From Gloeobacter kilaueensis JS1 (lineage in GTDB: Bacteria > Cyanobacteriota > Cyanobacteriia > Gloeobacterales > Gloeobacteraceae): 64,000 nucleotides of DNA. Shown here piece by piece: positions 45,428-53,255 of this stretch; the stretch's first letter is position 1, and each line of letters begins with the position of its first letter. Below the pieces are notes generated by a model. The model had not been told where the DNA came from and did no database searches. It was given only the letters and a program-made list of their open reading frames with translations. The DNA lies in contig NC_022600.1 in NCBI RefSeq assembly GCF_000484535.1, positions 1,116,001 through 1,180,000 on the forward strand, given 5' to 3'. The translations under genes and the position numbers were made by a program.

Positions 45428-47614
45428 ATGGGACGAAGGCAGTGGAGTGGGGTTTTACTTGTTCTGGGAGTTGGCCTGGGATCAAGACCGGCCCTTGCGG
45501 AGGTGTTACCGGCCAATCCACCCACCCAGTTCGAGTTGCGTCAGCACGAGGGAGCGGTTCTGCAAACTGCTCAAGCACTCGGCCAAATCCAGAGCGCCCA
45601 GCCTCCCGAGCCGTCCGCCGTTATCGGCAGCGGCTCGCTTTTAGAGGAGGTGAACGTGACTGCCAACCGCCGCGAGGCAGCGACGTTCCGCACCCCCGAG
45701 AGTTTGAGTGTGATCAGCCGCGATGAGATCGAGTCGATGCTGCCCCTCGCCCAGAACCTCACCGGCCTGCTGCATCTGGTGCCGGGGGTACAGACCGGGT
45801 TAGGCACCAGCCCCCTTGAGGCCAACGTCAGCATCCGTGGCCTCGGCGACGACCGCTCGCCCGTTCTCATCGACGGCGAGCGGCAGAACGTCTCCCAGGG
45901 TGAAATTCGCGAGGATCTCTTTTCGGTGGACCTGCGCGACATCGAGCGCGTCGAGATTTTGCGCGGCTCTGCCTCCGGCACCTACGGCTCGGATACGACT
46001 GGCGGCCTCATCAACATCATCACCCGCCAGCCAGGGGCCAATTCGTCCCCCAAACTCGAATACCAGGGCTACTTCGGCGGCTACTCTACCTACCACCAGG
46101 GCCTGCGCTTTACAGCGGGCGGTGACAAATTTTCCCTGGCCCTGAGCGGCACCTACCACAACACCGGCGACTACTTCGACGCGGCGGGCAACTTTGTGCC
46201 CAACCAGCAGGACTACCAGACCTACACCGGTCGGGTGTCGATCTTCCCGGACGCCGACAACCGGATCACCCTCAAGTACAGCGCCTACCGCTTTCACTCC
46301 GCCCTGCTCGCCATCTCCGACGTTCCAGAAGAAGCAGCCGGGCTGCCCCTCGCCTCCAAGGACCGCTTCGGCATCGAGTGGACCAGCCGCAACATCTTCG
46401 GTTCGACCACCGACTTAAAACTGAGCGCCTACTACAACCAGCTTTTTCAGAACTTCAGCCAGCAGGTCTTTGAAACCGACGCGGAGGGCGAGCGCGAACT
46501 GGTCTTCGGCAACACGAGCACGATCCGGATCAACACCGTCGGCACCAACTTTCAGTTGAGCACCCCGATTGGCAGCGCTCGGCTCACCTACGGCCTCGAC
46601 TTCTTTCAAGAAAACGGCACCAACAGCACCCTCACCACCAGCGAGGACGAGGGCACAGGCGAGCAGCCCCTGGTGCCGGATGGCCGCCAGACGGGCCTGG
46701 CAGGGTATCTGTTTCTCGACTACCCGATTATCCCTGAGTTGCAGCTGAGCGCCGGGGTGCGCTACGACTCCTTCAAGAGCGAAGGTTTCCCGGTATCGTC
46801 TTTCTACGGCACCGGCACCAGCTTCAGTGGCCAGAGCATCGACGAATCGGCGGTAACGCCCAAGGTCGGCCTCGTCTGGAACTTCACCCCCGGCTTTCGT
46901 CTGCGGGCCAACTACAGCCAGGGCTTTCGCGTTCCCACGATCAAGGAGCGCTTCTTCCAGGGTTTTGCCGGACCCCTCAACGCCGAGATCGAGGACATCG
47001 TCATCGGCGGCGAGGCACCGCCCTTCATCATCCTCCAGGGCAATCCGAACCTCACCTCCGAGCGCACCACCTCCTGGGAGGTAGGCTTCGGAGGCAACCT
47101 GGGCCGCGCGTCCTTCGATGTCGTCTACTTCAACAATTCAGTAAGTGGCCTGCTCAATGCCCGCCAGATCGGCGAAGACGACGACGGCGTGCCGATCTTC
47201 CAGTTCGGCAACATCCAGAACGCCCGCATCCAGGGCATCGAAGTACAGAGCATCGTCCAGTTCGATCCCCAGTGGCGGCTCAGGGGCGTCTTCAGCTGGA
47301 CCGATGCCATCGACTCAACCACCCGCCAGCAACTGGCGAGCGTCGTCCCTACCTTCGGTACCCTCCAACTGCGCTACCTCAGTCCAGGCGGCTGGCTCGC
47401 CCTGCTGCAGGCCCGCGCTGCCAGTTCCCGCATCGGGGCCGGGAGCTACGGCACCGTCGATCTCAACTTCGGCGTGCCGATCGGGGCGGGGCTGCAGCTC
47501 ACCCTCACCGCCACCAACCTCTTCAACACCCTCTACCGCGAGTCGCTCATCGGCTTCAACGCCCCCGGCCCCCAGCTATTTGTCGGCTTGAGTACCCGCG
47601 ACGGCGGCGAGTAA
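45428..47614 (+). CDS. TonB-dependent outer-membrane receptor
   Basis: The 728-residue protein has a signal peptide (about 1-25, LGSRPALA), a TonB-box-like LEEVNVTANRREA, a plug domain (RTPESLSVISRDEIESML, SIRGLGDDRSPVLIDGE, EILRGSASGTYGSDTTGG) and a beta-barrel ending in an NLFNTLYRESLIGF-type C-terminal strand. It would import iron-siderophore, heme or a related ligand; specificity is not seen. GGAGGAG precedes ATG 45428. Its final ~11 codons recur downstream at 49123-49175. Confidence 0.92.
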   Translation: MGRRQWSGVLLVLGVGLGSRPALAEVLPANPPTQFELRQHEGAVLQTAQALGQIQSAQPPEPSAVIGSGSLLEEVNVTANRREAATFRTPESLSVISRDEIESMLPLAQNLTGLLHLVPGVQTGLGTSPLEANVSIRGLGDDRSPVLIDGERQNVSQGEIREDLFSVDLRDIERVEILRGSASGTYGSDTTGGLINIITRQPGANSSPKLEYQGYFGGYSTYHQGLRFTAGGDKFSLALSGTYHNTGDYFDAAGNFVPNQQDYQTYTGRVSIFPDADNRITLKYSAYRFHSALLAISDVPEEAAGLPLASKDRFGIEWTSRNIFGSTTDLKLSAYYNQLFQNFSQQVFETDAEGERELVFGNTSTIRINTVGTNFQLSTPIGSARLTYGLDFFQENGTNSTLTTSEDEGTGEQPLVPDGRQTGLAGYLFLDYPIIPELQLSAGVRYDSFKSEGFPVSSFYGTGTSFSGQSIDESAVTPKVGLVWNFTPGFRLRANYSQGFRVPTIKERFFQGFAGPLNAEIEDIVIGGEAPPFIILQGNPNLTSERTTSWEVGFGGNLGRASFDVVYFNNSVSGLLNARQIGEDDDGVPIFQFGNIQNARIQGIEVQSIVQFDPQWRLRGVFSWTDAIDSTTRQQLASVVPTFGTLQLRYLSPGGWLALLQARAASSRIGAGSYGTVDLNFGVPIGAGLQLTLTATNLFNTLYRESLIGFNAPGPQLFVGLSTRDGGE

Positions 47615-47634
47615 TATCGGGAGCGGTCCTCTTT
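47582..47634 (+). repeat. 53-bp direct repeat, copy 1 (3' end of TonB receptor)
   Basis: This unit covers the last codons and stop of the TonB receptor and about 20 nt beyond. It matches 49123-49175 in 49 of 53 positions by eye. See the second copy. Confidence 0.85.
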
Positions 47635-47646
47635 CTAGATGCATCT

Positions 47647-47973
47647 GTGAAAAAACTCTCCGCCCTGTTGCCGCTGCTGCTGGTGGTGCTGCCTGTGACC
47701 GCCCTGGCTCTGCCTCCCGGCGACCCGGACGATGCGATTCGCGCCGGTCTTAAAAGCGAGGTGCCCCTTGCTCCGAATCTCCAGGACGCCCACCTCACCT
47801 CACCGGCTCAAGTGCAGCAGATGATCGCCCGGCAGACCAGAGCGCCGATCACCCGCCTCGAACTGGAGATCAAAAACGGCTACCTCTTCTACGAAGTCGA
47901 AGCAGGGGGCAAAGAATTCTGGATCGACCCTGGCAGCAACCGTATTCTGCAGACCCTCAAGGCCCGACGGTAG
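47647..47973 (+). CDS. PepSY-like secreted protein
   Basis: This 108-residue protein has a signal peptide (about 1-22, LLPLLLVVLPVTALA) and a mature part with ITRLELEIKNGYLFYEVEAGGKEFW and IDPGSNRIL, a PepSY-type fold. GTG 47647 is the only suitable start; the nearby ATG 47639 is in another frame and stops at once. It follows the TonB receptor by 32 nt and probably shares its transcript. PepSY proteins act near iron-uptake and protease systems; the role here is unknown. Confidence 0.75.
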   Translation: MKKLSALLPLLLVVLPVTALALPPGDPDDAIRAGLKSEVPLAPNLQDAHLTSPAQVQQMIARQTRAPITRLELEIKNGYLFYEVEAGGKEFWIDPGSNRILQTLKARR

Positions 47974-48074
47974 ATGCGGGAAGCAGGAGCGGTCGCATGC
48001 TTAACAAACAGCTTTTTCCACGTTCTCTCAGTTAGGAGCCAACTTTTAGAACTCAAAAGCTGTGCTATTTATGT

Positions 48075-48560
48075 TCAATAAAAGTGAATGTGGTTGAAGT
48101 TAATTGCATCACATCCAACACTCGTTGAGTATTGAGATAGCTTGAAATCATCCGTGAGAATTAGGTATTTGTCGTGTCAAATATGGATTATCGAAGAATC
48201 AGTAAGGCCAAACCTTGGAAAGTCAGTCCTGATTGAAAGTTCATGGCTCGATATGTATTGTTCTTCTAGATTTATCAGCAGGGTGGAAAATCTTTGGAAG
48301 TAGCTCTGCATATTTTCTATTGGCAATTGATTGGATAAATTGCTTACTTCTGTGAGGACATTTGGAGTTGTAATCAGTTTACTGAAAAGCGCAACTATCT
48401 TTACTAAAACTTCAAAACTGTTTTGGTCGAAAGTCGATAACCTTTTGTATTTCGTTATCAGTCTTCTATCATATGATCCAACAAATAGTAATAGAAGAAT
48501 ATTTGAGTCAATGAATAATCCTCTGGTGCCATACTTTTGTATTAGCTCGTCAATCATCAA
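48075..48560 (-). pseudogene. PIN-domain toxin-like gene interrupted by in-frame TGA
   Basis: The intact upstream part (48177-48560, 127 codons) has LFIDSNILLLLFVG (first PIN Asp), TPNVLTEVSN (Glu) and FGLTDSSII (Asp). A TGA (48177-48179) ends it. Reading through in the same frame gives HDKYLILTDDFKLSQYST and CDAINFNHIHFY to a second stop at 48075, including the fourth acidic residue of PIN nucleases (LTDD). Thus the original protein was about 161 residues with a nonsense mutation at codon 128. The stop is followed by C, a context known to be leaky. The start overlaps the upstream antitoxin-like gene by 11 nt. Confidence 0.8.
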
Positions 48561-48876
48561 CCTTCCTGATTTTCATAGATTCAACCAGTCCCGTCTCTGC
48601 ATCTACCGCAAATAACTTATATTCCCTCTTGATTTGTTGTTTCAATGCCTCAAAGATCGCACTCGCAGAGGAAGTCATGCCCGACACGTCTGCCAACTTA
48701 CGAGTAAATCCGAGTGTGATTATCCATTTGGACATGTCTGGTGAAATTTCAACTTCCTCGACCAGAATGTCATAAATACGAATATCGCTGTACAACTCTT
48801 CTAAGCACTTGCGAGCTACTTGTACGGCCTCCTTAAGCGAAATTCTCTGGCCTTGATTTGCAATCTCCATGTCCAT
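48550..48876 (-). CDS. Antitoxin-like partner of the PIN gene
   Basis: The 108-residue acidic protein lies upstream of and overlaps the PIN gene (11 nt), as in toxin-antitoxin pairs. It has SLKEAVQVARKCLEELYSD and ITLGFTRKL, predicting an alpha-beta fold, with a KLFAVDAETGLVESMKI strand pair at the C-terminus. I do not recognise a DNA-binding motif, so the antitoxin role rests on arrangement only. The region is AT-rich, unlike the flanking GC-rich genes, which suggests recent acquisition. Confidence 0.6.
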   Translation of the reverse strand: MDMEIANQGQRISLKEAVQVARKCLEELYSDIRIYDILVEEVEISPDMSKWIITLGFTRKLADVSGMTSSASAIFEALKQQIKREYKLFAVDAETGLVESMKIRKVDD

Positions 48877-49197
48877 GTGCCCTTTATATTGTACTAATCA
48901 GTTTAGCTAAGCTGAATGACGGTTGCAGCCTTGCTGTAGCTTCTGCTTATAGGATGAGGTGCGCATCGACGAGCGCACCGGTAAAGTCTTCATCACCGGC
49001 TCTACTCGCCGCCTCGAATAGCAAGATTTCCTGCAGACAGCGATGTGCGAGCGGTGCTGGAGGAGGCACTGCGCCGCAAGCGGAGCCTGCAGTAACTTTT
49101 GGAAAGAAGCTGTAAACGATTCGTCGGCTTGAGTACCCGCAACGGCGGCGAGTAATATCGGGGGCAGCCCTCTTTCGAATAAAAAAGGGATCGAATC
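48877..49197. other. Gap with gene remnant and repeat copy
   Basis: No intact gene seen. From 48953 to 49018 the plus strand reads DEVRIDERTGKVFITGSTRR and continues to TAG; a shifted frame from 49015 reads ARFPADSDVRAVLEEALRRK to TAA at 49093-49095. The two pieces look like one decayed GC-rich gene end with a frameshift at about 49015. The family was not recognised. Copy 2 of the 53-bp repeat follows at 49123-49175. Confidence 0.4.
49123..49175 (+). repeat. 53-bp direct repeat, copy 2
   Basis: This segment repeats the last codons, stop and following ~20 nt of the TonB receptor (47582-47634) with four mismatches; it is not part of a gene here. The two copies flank the PepSY gene and the AT-rich PIN island, 1541 bp apart, start to start. 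Confidence 0.85.
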
Positions 49198-49773
49198 ATG
49201 GTCGGAGCAACGGACAGGCTATTGACCCTACAAGAATTTCTGGCCCTGCCGAAGAGTGATGCCCGCTGGGAGTACGTAGCAGGACGAGCAGTTGCGAAGA
49301 TGGCACCGAAATATCACTCCATCCGACTGCAGCGGGCACTAGAAGACTTGTTTGAGGCGTGGAGCATCGACCGGGGCCGGGCAGAGCGCGAATGGCTGAC
49401 CGCGCTCGTCCGCGCAGGTGAGAACTGGGCACCGCTACCGGACTTTAGTTTTGTTTCCTTCGAGCGCTTGCCCCGCGAGTGGAACGAGAATGCCGCCTGT
49501 CCGGCCATTCCGGAACTGGTGGTAGAGGTGGTTTCACCGGGCCAATCTTTTGGCGAGTTGGCGAAGAAGGCCGAGGATTATCTTGCTGCCGGGGTGGACC
49601 GGGTGTGGATCATCGATCCCGTGGAACGTACACTCACCGTGTTCTTTGGCGATCTTGCCCCGCGCACATTTGCCGATGAGCAGCCGATCATCGACTCGCT
49701 TTTTCCTGGTCTGGAGTTTTCGGTGGCAGCGCTTTTCGGACGGGCGGGCCTGCCGGGGGCACCGTCCAGTTGA
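49198..49773 (+). CDS. Uma2 family (DUF820) restriction-endonuclease-like protein
   Basis: The 191-residue protein has RLLTLQEFLALPKSD at the N-terminus and the PD-(D/E)xK pattern: APLPDFSFV (Asp), ELVVEVVSPGQ (Glu) and the following KKAEDYLAAGVDRVWIIDP. Uma2 proteins are abundant and mobile in cyanobacteria; their role is unknown. It stands between the 53-bp repeat and an IS110 element, supporting an accessory region. ATG 49198 is clear though a strong Shine-Dalgarno is absent. Confidence 0.88.
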   Translation: MVGATDRLLTLQEFLALPKSDARWEYVAGRAVAKMAPKYHSIRLQRALEDLFEAWSIDRGRAEREWLTALVRAGENWAPLPDFSFVSFERLPREWNENAACPAIPELVVEVVSPGQSFGELAKKAEDYLAAGVDRVWIIDPVERTLTVFFGDLAPRTFADEQPIIDSLFPGLEFSVAALFGRAGLPGAPSS

Positions 49774-49929
49774 AGGAGGATAGTTATCGTCTCTGTGAGC
49801 TGGCAAGATGCCTGTTCTATCCAGCAGTTCTCAGTAGACGAAGGTCATTAAACGTCAGCTCTAAGCAGCCCTACGTCCCTTGCAGCAGAAGAAAAATAAG
49901 ACGAGCCTGCAACTAACTTCACTTAGCCC

Positions 49930-50110
49930 CTCTGCAGCCCAGTTACAGTGAACCCCCCCTCGTATATTGCTATTGGTTCCAAGGTAGCGGTGAGGACTGT
50001 GCCCCCCCTTGCGGCTTTGACCGCGTGGAAGAGATTGTCCCCCGCTATCAAGGACCGGCAAAGCTGAACCGTATCGAGTGGCACTGACCACGTATCACGA
50101 GGCTAGACTT
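49930..50110 (+). ncRNA. Candidate IS110 bridge RNA region
   Basis: About 390 nt lie between the Uma2 stop and the transposase start without a gene. The segment can fold: CCTC (49958-49961) pairs with GAGG (49992-49995), enclosing a stem GCTA-TTGG-TT-CCAA-(GG)-TAGC at 49969-49988 with an internal loop between them. GCGG-CTTTGA-CCGC follows at 50011-50024. Two C7 tracts (49953-49959, 50002-50008) flank the first structure. IS110-group elements encode a bridge RNA with loops that pair donor and target DNA in this position, so this is a candidate; exact ends and loops are not resolved. Confidence 0.4.
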
Positions 50111-50164
50111 TTGCCGTCCTGCGGAACTTGCCTACCTCCTCTGAAGCTTCAACTGGAGACACTC

Positions 50165-51193
50165 ATGCAGCGAGACGGTTCACAAAACGACTATCAGCTA
50201 TTTGTCGGTATTGATGTGGCGGCACTCACTGTCACTGCCGCCTGGCTGCTCACCCACGCAAAGCCTACCGCTGCCATCACACTGCCCCAAACCCCCGAAG
50301 GACACTGCCAATTGGCCGAACGCTTACTCGCCGTCTGTCCCACCGCCGCTGAGGTGTTAGTGGTCATCGAAGCCACAGGCTCCTACTGGATGCGACTGGC
50401 CACATTTCTGGCGCTCAAAGGTTTTGCCGTCAGTGTGGTCAACCCCGCTCAGTCTCATTACTTTGCCAGGGCACTGCTCAAGCGTTCCAAAAGCGATGCG
50501 CTTGATGCCCAGACGCTTGCCCAACTCGCTGCCGCCCTGCAACCTGGTCTTTGGCAGCCGCCGCCTGAGATTTATTACCAACTCCAACAGCGCCTGCAGC
50601 ATCGCGATGCCTTGCTGCAGCAACGCCAACAACTGCACAACCAGTTGCACGCTCTGCGGCAATTTCCGTTGGTGGTGGCGGCGGTACAAGCGAGTCTGGA
50701 GCAGTTGAGCCACACCTTCGATGAGCAGATTGCGCAGATGGAAGCTCAGCTAGAAGCGCTGCTCGCCCAAGACTCGCTTTGGCATCAAGCTGCAACCAAG
50801 CTGCGCACTATCAAAGGCATTGGGTCTGTCACCGCTGGGTGGGTGTTGGTGAGTACCCTCAACTTCGGCTGCTGTGCAACGGTGGAAGCGGCGGTGGCCT
50901 ACGCGGGTCTCGCTCCCCGCTCCCACCGTAGCGGCACCAGCCTTCATAGACCAGAGCGCATCGGCCATGCAGGCAATGCCCGCTTACGCACGGCGCTGTA
51001 TATGGCGAGCTTGAGTGCGATCCGCTGCAATCAGCAGATTAAAAGCTTTTACCAGCGGCTACGAGCAGCCGGTAAACCGGCAAAGGTAGCGCTTTGCGCT
51101 GCGGCTCGCAAACTCTTACACATTGCCTGGGCGGTTGTGAAAACAGACACGCCTTTCGATGCAGAGCACGGCAGGTTGGTTTGCTTGCAGTAG
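50165..51193 (+). CDS. IS110 family DEDD transposase
   Basis: The 342-residue transposase has the RuvC-like tetrad Asp17 (VGIDVAAL), Glu69 (VVIEATGSYW), Asp111 and Asp114 (KSDALDAQTLAQL). A central coiled coil (about 135-205) follows, then the C-terminal domain with IKGIGSVTAGW and the presumed nucleophile Ser256 in PRSHRSGTS, then GHAGNARLRTALYMAS. All residues look intact, so it may be active. The start is ATG 50165. No flanking terminal inverted repeats were recognised, as expected for IS110. Confidence 0.9.
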   Translation: MQRDGSQNDYQLFVGIDVAALTVTAAWLLTHAKPTAAITLPQTPEGHCQLAERLLAVCPTAAEVLVVIEATGSYWMRLATFLALKGFAVSVVNPAQSHYFARALLKRSKSDALDAQTLAQLAAALQPGLWQPPPEIYYQLQQRLQHRDALLQQRQQLHNQLHALRQFPLVVAAVQASLEQLSHTFDEQIAQMEAQLEALLAQDSLWHQAATKLRTIKGIGSVTAGWVLVSTLNFGCCATVEAAVAYAGLAPRSHRSGTSLHRPERIGHAGNARLRTALYMASLSAIRCNQQIKSFYQRLRAAGKPAKVALCAAARKLLHIAWAVVKTDTPFDAEHGRLVCLQ

Positions 51194-51426
51194 GGCGGAG
51201 GAAGAGAAGAAAGGAGGAGGCTGCTTGACTCTCAATACCGTATCTCTTCTCCTCTGCCCGGCGGGGCAGCCCCCCATTCGGGGGGCAGGAGGAGGAGAGC
51301 GGGGGGCAGGGGGGGTGTGGAGGGGTGGGGACCGTTTTAGCAAGTACCCAAAAACAAAAGAACGCCCCCTCCAAAGAATCTACTTCCCCCACTCCAGCCC
51401 AAAACCTGCTGCCTATTTAGCTTCGT
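51194..51426. other. Purine/G-rich non-coding tract after the IS110 transposase
   Basis: No gene seen. It contains a hairpin GCCCCCC-ATTC-GGGGGGC (51269-51286), within a larger imperfect pairing of CTCTTCTCCTC and GAGGAGGAGAG, and a G-rich stretch at 51301-51330 (G6, G7, G4, G4 with short loops). It probably includes the right end of the insertion sequence, whose exact boundary is not visible. Confidence 0.5.
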
Positions 51427-51837
51427 CTACTTAGAAGACGAGAAGAGAGCAGCGAGGATTGCAGCGAGCAGCTCCGGCTTGTTGGCGGCCTTAATGCAGA
51501 TGAAGCGCTCGAAGGGACTGAGAGCCTGCCAGCTTTGATCGTCGAGCCCACAGTGCGGTTCCAGTTGCCAGGGAGATGGATCGACGGCGATGGGCAGGAG
51601 GGGAAAGTCATAGCGAGTAGCCAGTGCGGCGAGGGTCGCCTGGAAGTGGGCCAGCGCCTCGGGACTGTCGCAGGGAAGGGCAACTAGCTGGGCCCGCTCG
51701 GCTGAACTCAGGAGTTGCCAGTGGCGCAGGCTCACCTTCGTCTTGCAGCTGTCGAGCTTGAAGCGCACGCCCATCGGCACGCACTCAAGGTCGGGCCAGA
51801 AATCTTTCTCGAAAAACTGCAACTGGTCAGGATCCAT
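51427..51837 (-). CDS. narM: Nitrate-reductase-associated protein NarM
   Basis: This 136-residue protein matches the cyanobacterial nitrate-reductase-associated family: FFEKDFWPDLECVPMGVRFKLD, VSLRHWQLLSSAERAQLVALPCDSPE and FERFICIKAANK. NarM is needed for activity of the NarB nitrate reductase in some cyanobacteria, with an unresolved biochemical role. No narB or nrt genes lie in the window. It is downstream of a PstS-like gene on the same strand. Confidence 0.85.
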   Translation of the reverse strand: MDPDQLQFFEKDFWPDLECVPMGVRFKLDSCKTKVSLRHWQLLSSAERAQLVALPCDSPEALAHFQATLAALATRYDFPLLPIAVDPSPWQLEPHCGLDDQSWQALSPFERFICIKAANKPELLAAILAALFSSSK

Positions 51838-51885
51838 CGTGCCCCGTTTGAGAAGCCGATTTCAGCTTAGACGACAGGCGAGAGC

Positions 51886-53076
51886 CTACTGCTGAGAACT
51901 GCTGCCCTGGATCGGGATGAAGCCCTGCTTTTGCACCCACTGCTGGCCTTCGTCGCTCAGTAGCAGGTTGGTGTAGGCGGTGCCCGCCTGCTCGTCGAGG
52001 CGGCCATCGTGCTTGACAATCACGTAGAGGCGGCGGGTGATCGGATAGCTGCCACTCGTGAAGGCAGATTCGTTGATCCGTCCGCTGCGGTCGAATGGGG
52101 CGATGCGGGTGTTGTTTTTGATGAGGGGCAGGGGGTGAATACCGCGCTGGCCAACCACTTCAGCAGCGGTGGCGTAACCGATGCCGCCGGGGATGGCGCT
52201 CACCTTGCGCAGCGAGTCGGTGGTGTCCTGCACAAGGCGGACACTGCGGCCCAAACCTTTGCGGTTAAAGACGTGCTCGTTCATAAAATCGACCGTGCCA
52301 CCGGCCCTGAGATCGCGGCTAAAGGGGACGATGGGCAGGTTTGGGCCGCCCACCTGCCGCCAGTTGGTCGCTCTACCGGTATAAATCTGCTCAAGCTGGA
52401 CCAGCGAAAGGCCGCTGATCGAATTGGCTGGATTGACGTAGACAGCGATACCGTCGATGGCGACCGGCACCTGCTCCAGATCGATGCCCCGGCGCTCGGC
52501 GGCGGCGATCTCGGCTTCTTTGAGGGGACGGGAGGACTGGGCAAAGCTCAATTCGCCCAGCAGCAGCATCTCGATGCCGGTGCCGGAGCCAGGTTTTTGA
52601 CCCAACGGGTCGGTGTAGCGCAACCGGAAACCAGGATGGGCCTGCTCGATCGCCTGCACCAGTCGCCCGGTGCGCAGCGGAGCGAAGGTCGTCGAGCCGC
52701 CGTAGTTGAAGATGCCCCGTGGAACGTTCGTTACATCGATAAAGCGCGTAAAGGTGCCGTCAGACTGCTCCGGTGGCTGGGTGTTGCCCCCGGAAGACGG
52801 TCTGGCAGCGGAGGTAAAAGCGGCCTGCTGCGGGGAGGACGGCTTTTGGTTCGTCGTCTGCACCCACCAGACTCCGCCTCCCACCGCCGCCAGAGCAGCG
52901 AGAACGAGCAGGAGCGGCAGGGGTTGCAGGCGGCCCCGCTGCAGGCTCACGGGAGCATTGGGCCGGGGCAGTGAGCAGATCCAGCAGGTGTCGGTGTAAT
53001 TTTCGACCTCGGTGTGGGGCGGTACGCCCTCCCGGCCACCGGCACAGATCCAACGCTTGGGGGGAGCCTCGTTCAT
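51886..53076 (-). CDS. Membrane-anchored PstS-like phosphate-binding protein with N-terminal cysteine module
   Basis: This 396-residue protein begins with a small cysteine module (Cys11, Cys31, Cys34 in WICAGG and TCWICSL, with His21 nearby), then a single membrane helix (about 52-72), a linker and a PBP-fold domain: NYGGSTTFAPLRTG, QKPGSGTGIEMLLLGELSFAQSSRP, SRDLRAGGTVDFMNEHV. The latter matches PstS-type phosphate binding. The N-terminal module would sit in the cytoplasm. ATG 53076 has GAGGAT upstream. It lacks a signal peptide and no pstCAB genes follow, so it may act as a sensor rather than a transporter component. Confidence 0.75.
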   Translation of the reverse strand: MNEAPPKRWICAGGREGVPPHTEVENYTDTCWICSLPRPNAPVSLQRGRLQPLPLLLVLAALAAVGGGVWWVQTTNQKPSSPQQAAFTSAARPSSGGNTQPPEQSDGTFTRFIDVTNVPRGIFNYGGSTTFAPLRTGRLVQAIEQAHPGFRLRYTDPLGQKPGSGTGIEMLLLGELSFAQSSRPLKEAEIAAAERRGIDLEQVPVAIDGIAVYVNPANSISGLSLVQLEQIYTGRATNWRQVGGPNLPIVPFSRDLRAGGTVDFMNEHVFNRKGLGRSVRLVQDTTDSLRKVSAIPGGIGYATAAEVVGQRGIHPLPLIKNNTRIAPFDRSGRINESAFTSGSYPITRRLYVIVKHDGRLDEQAGTAYTNLLLSDEGQQWVQKQGFIPIQGSSSQQ

Positions 53077-53255
53077 CGCTTGAATCCTCAGGATGCAATT
53101 GAAATTAGAGATAGCATTGCAACGCCATTGCCGCCCGATTGTTGAGCATCGGAAATAACCGGATGGTTCAGGATTCAGGCTGGAAACTGGCCTGTAAAAG
53201 TTAATTTTGCTTGCCCACACTCTGGTAGAGCCAGGGCGGGGGATTTATGCAATCT

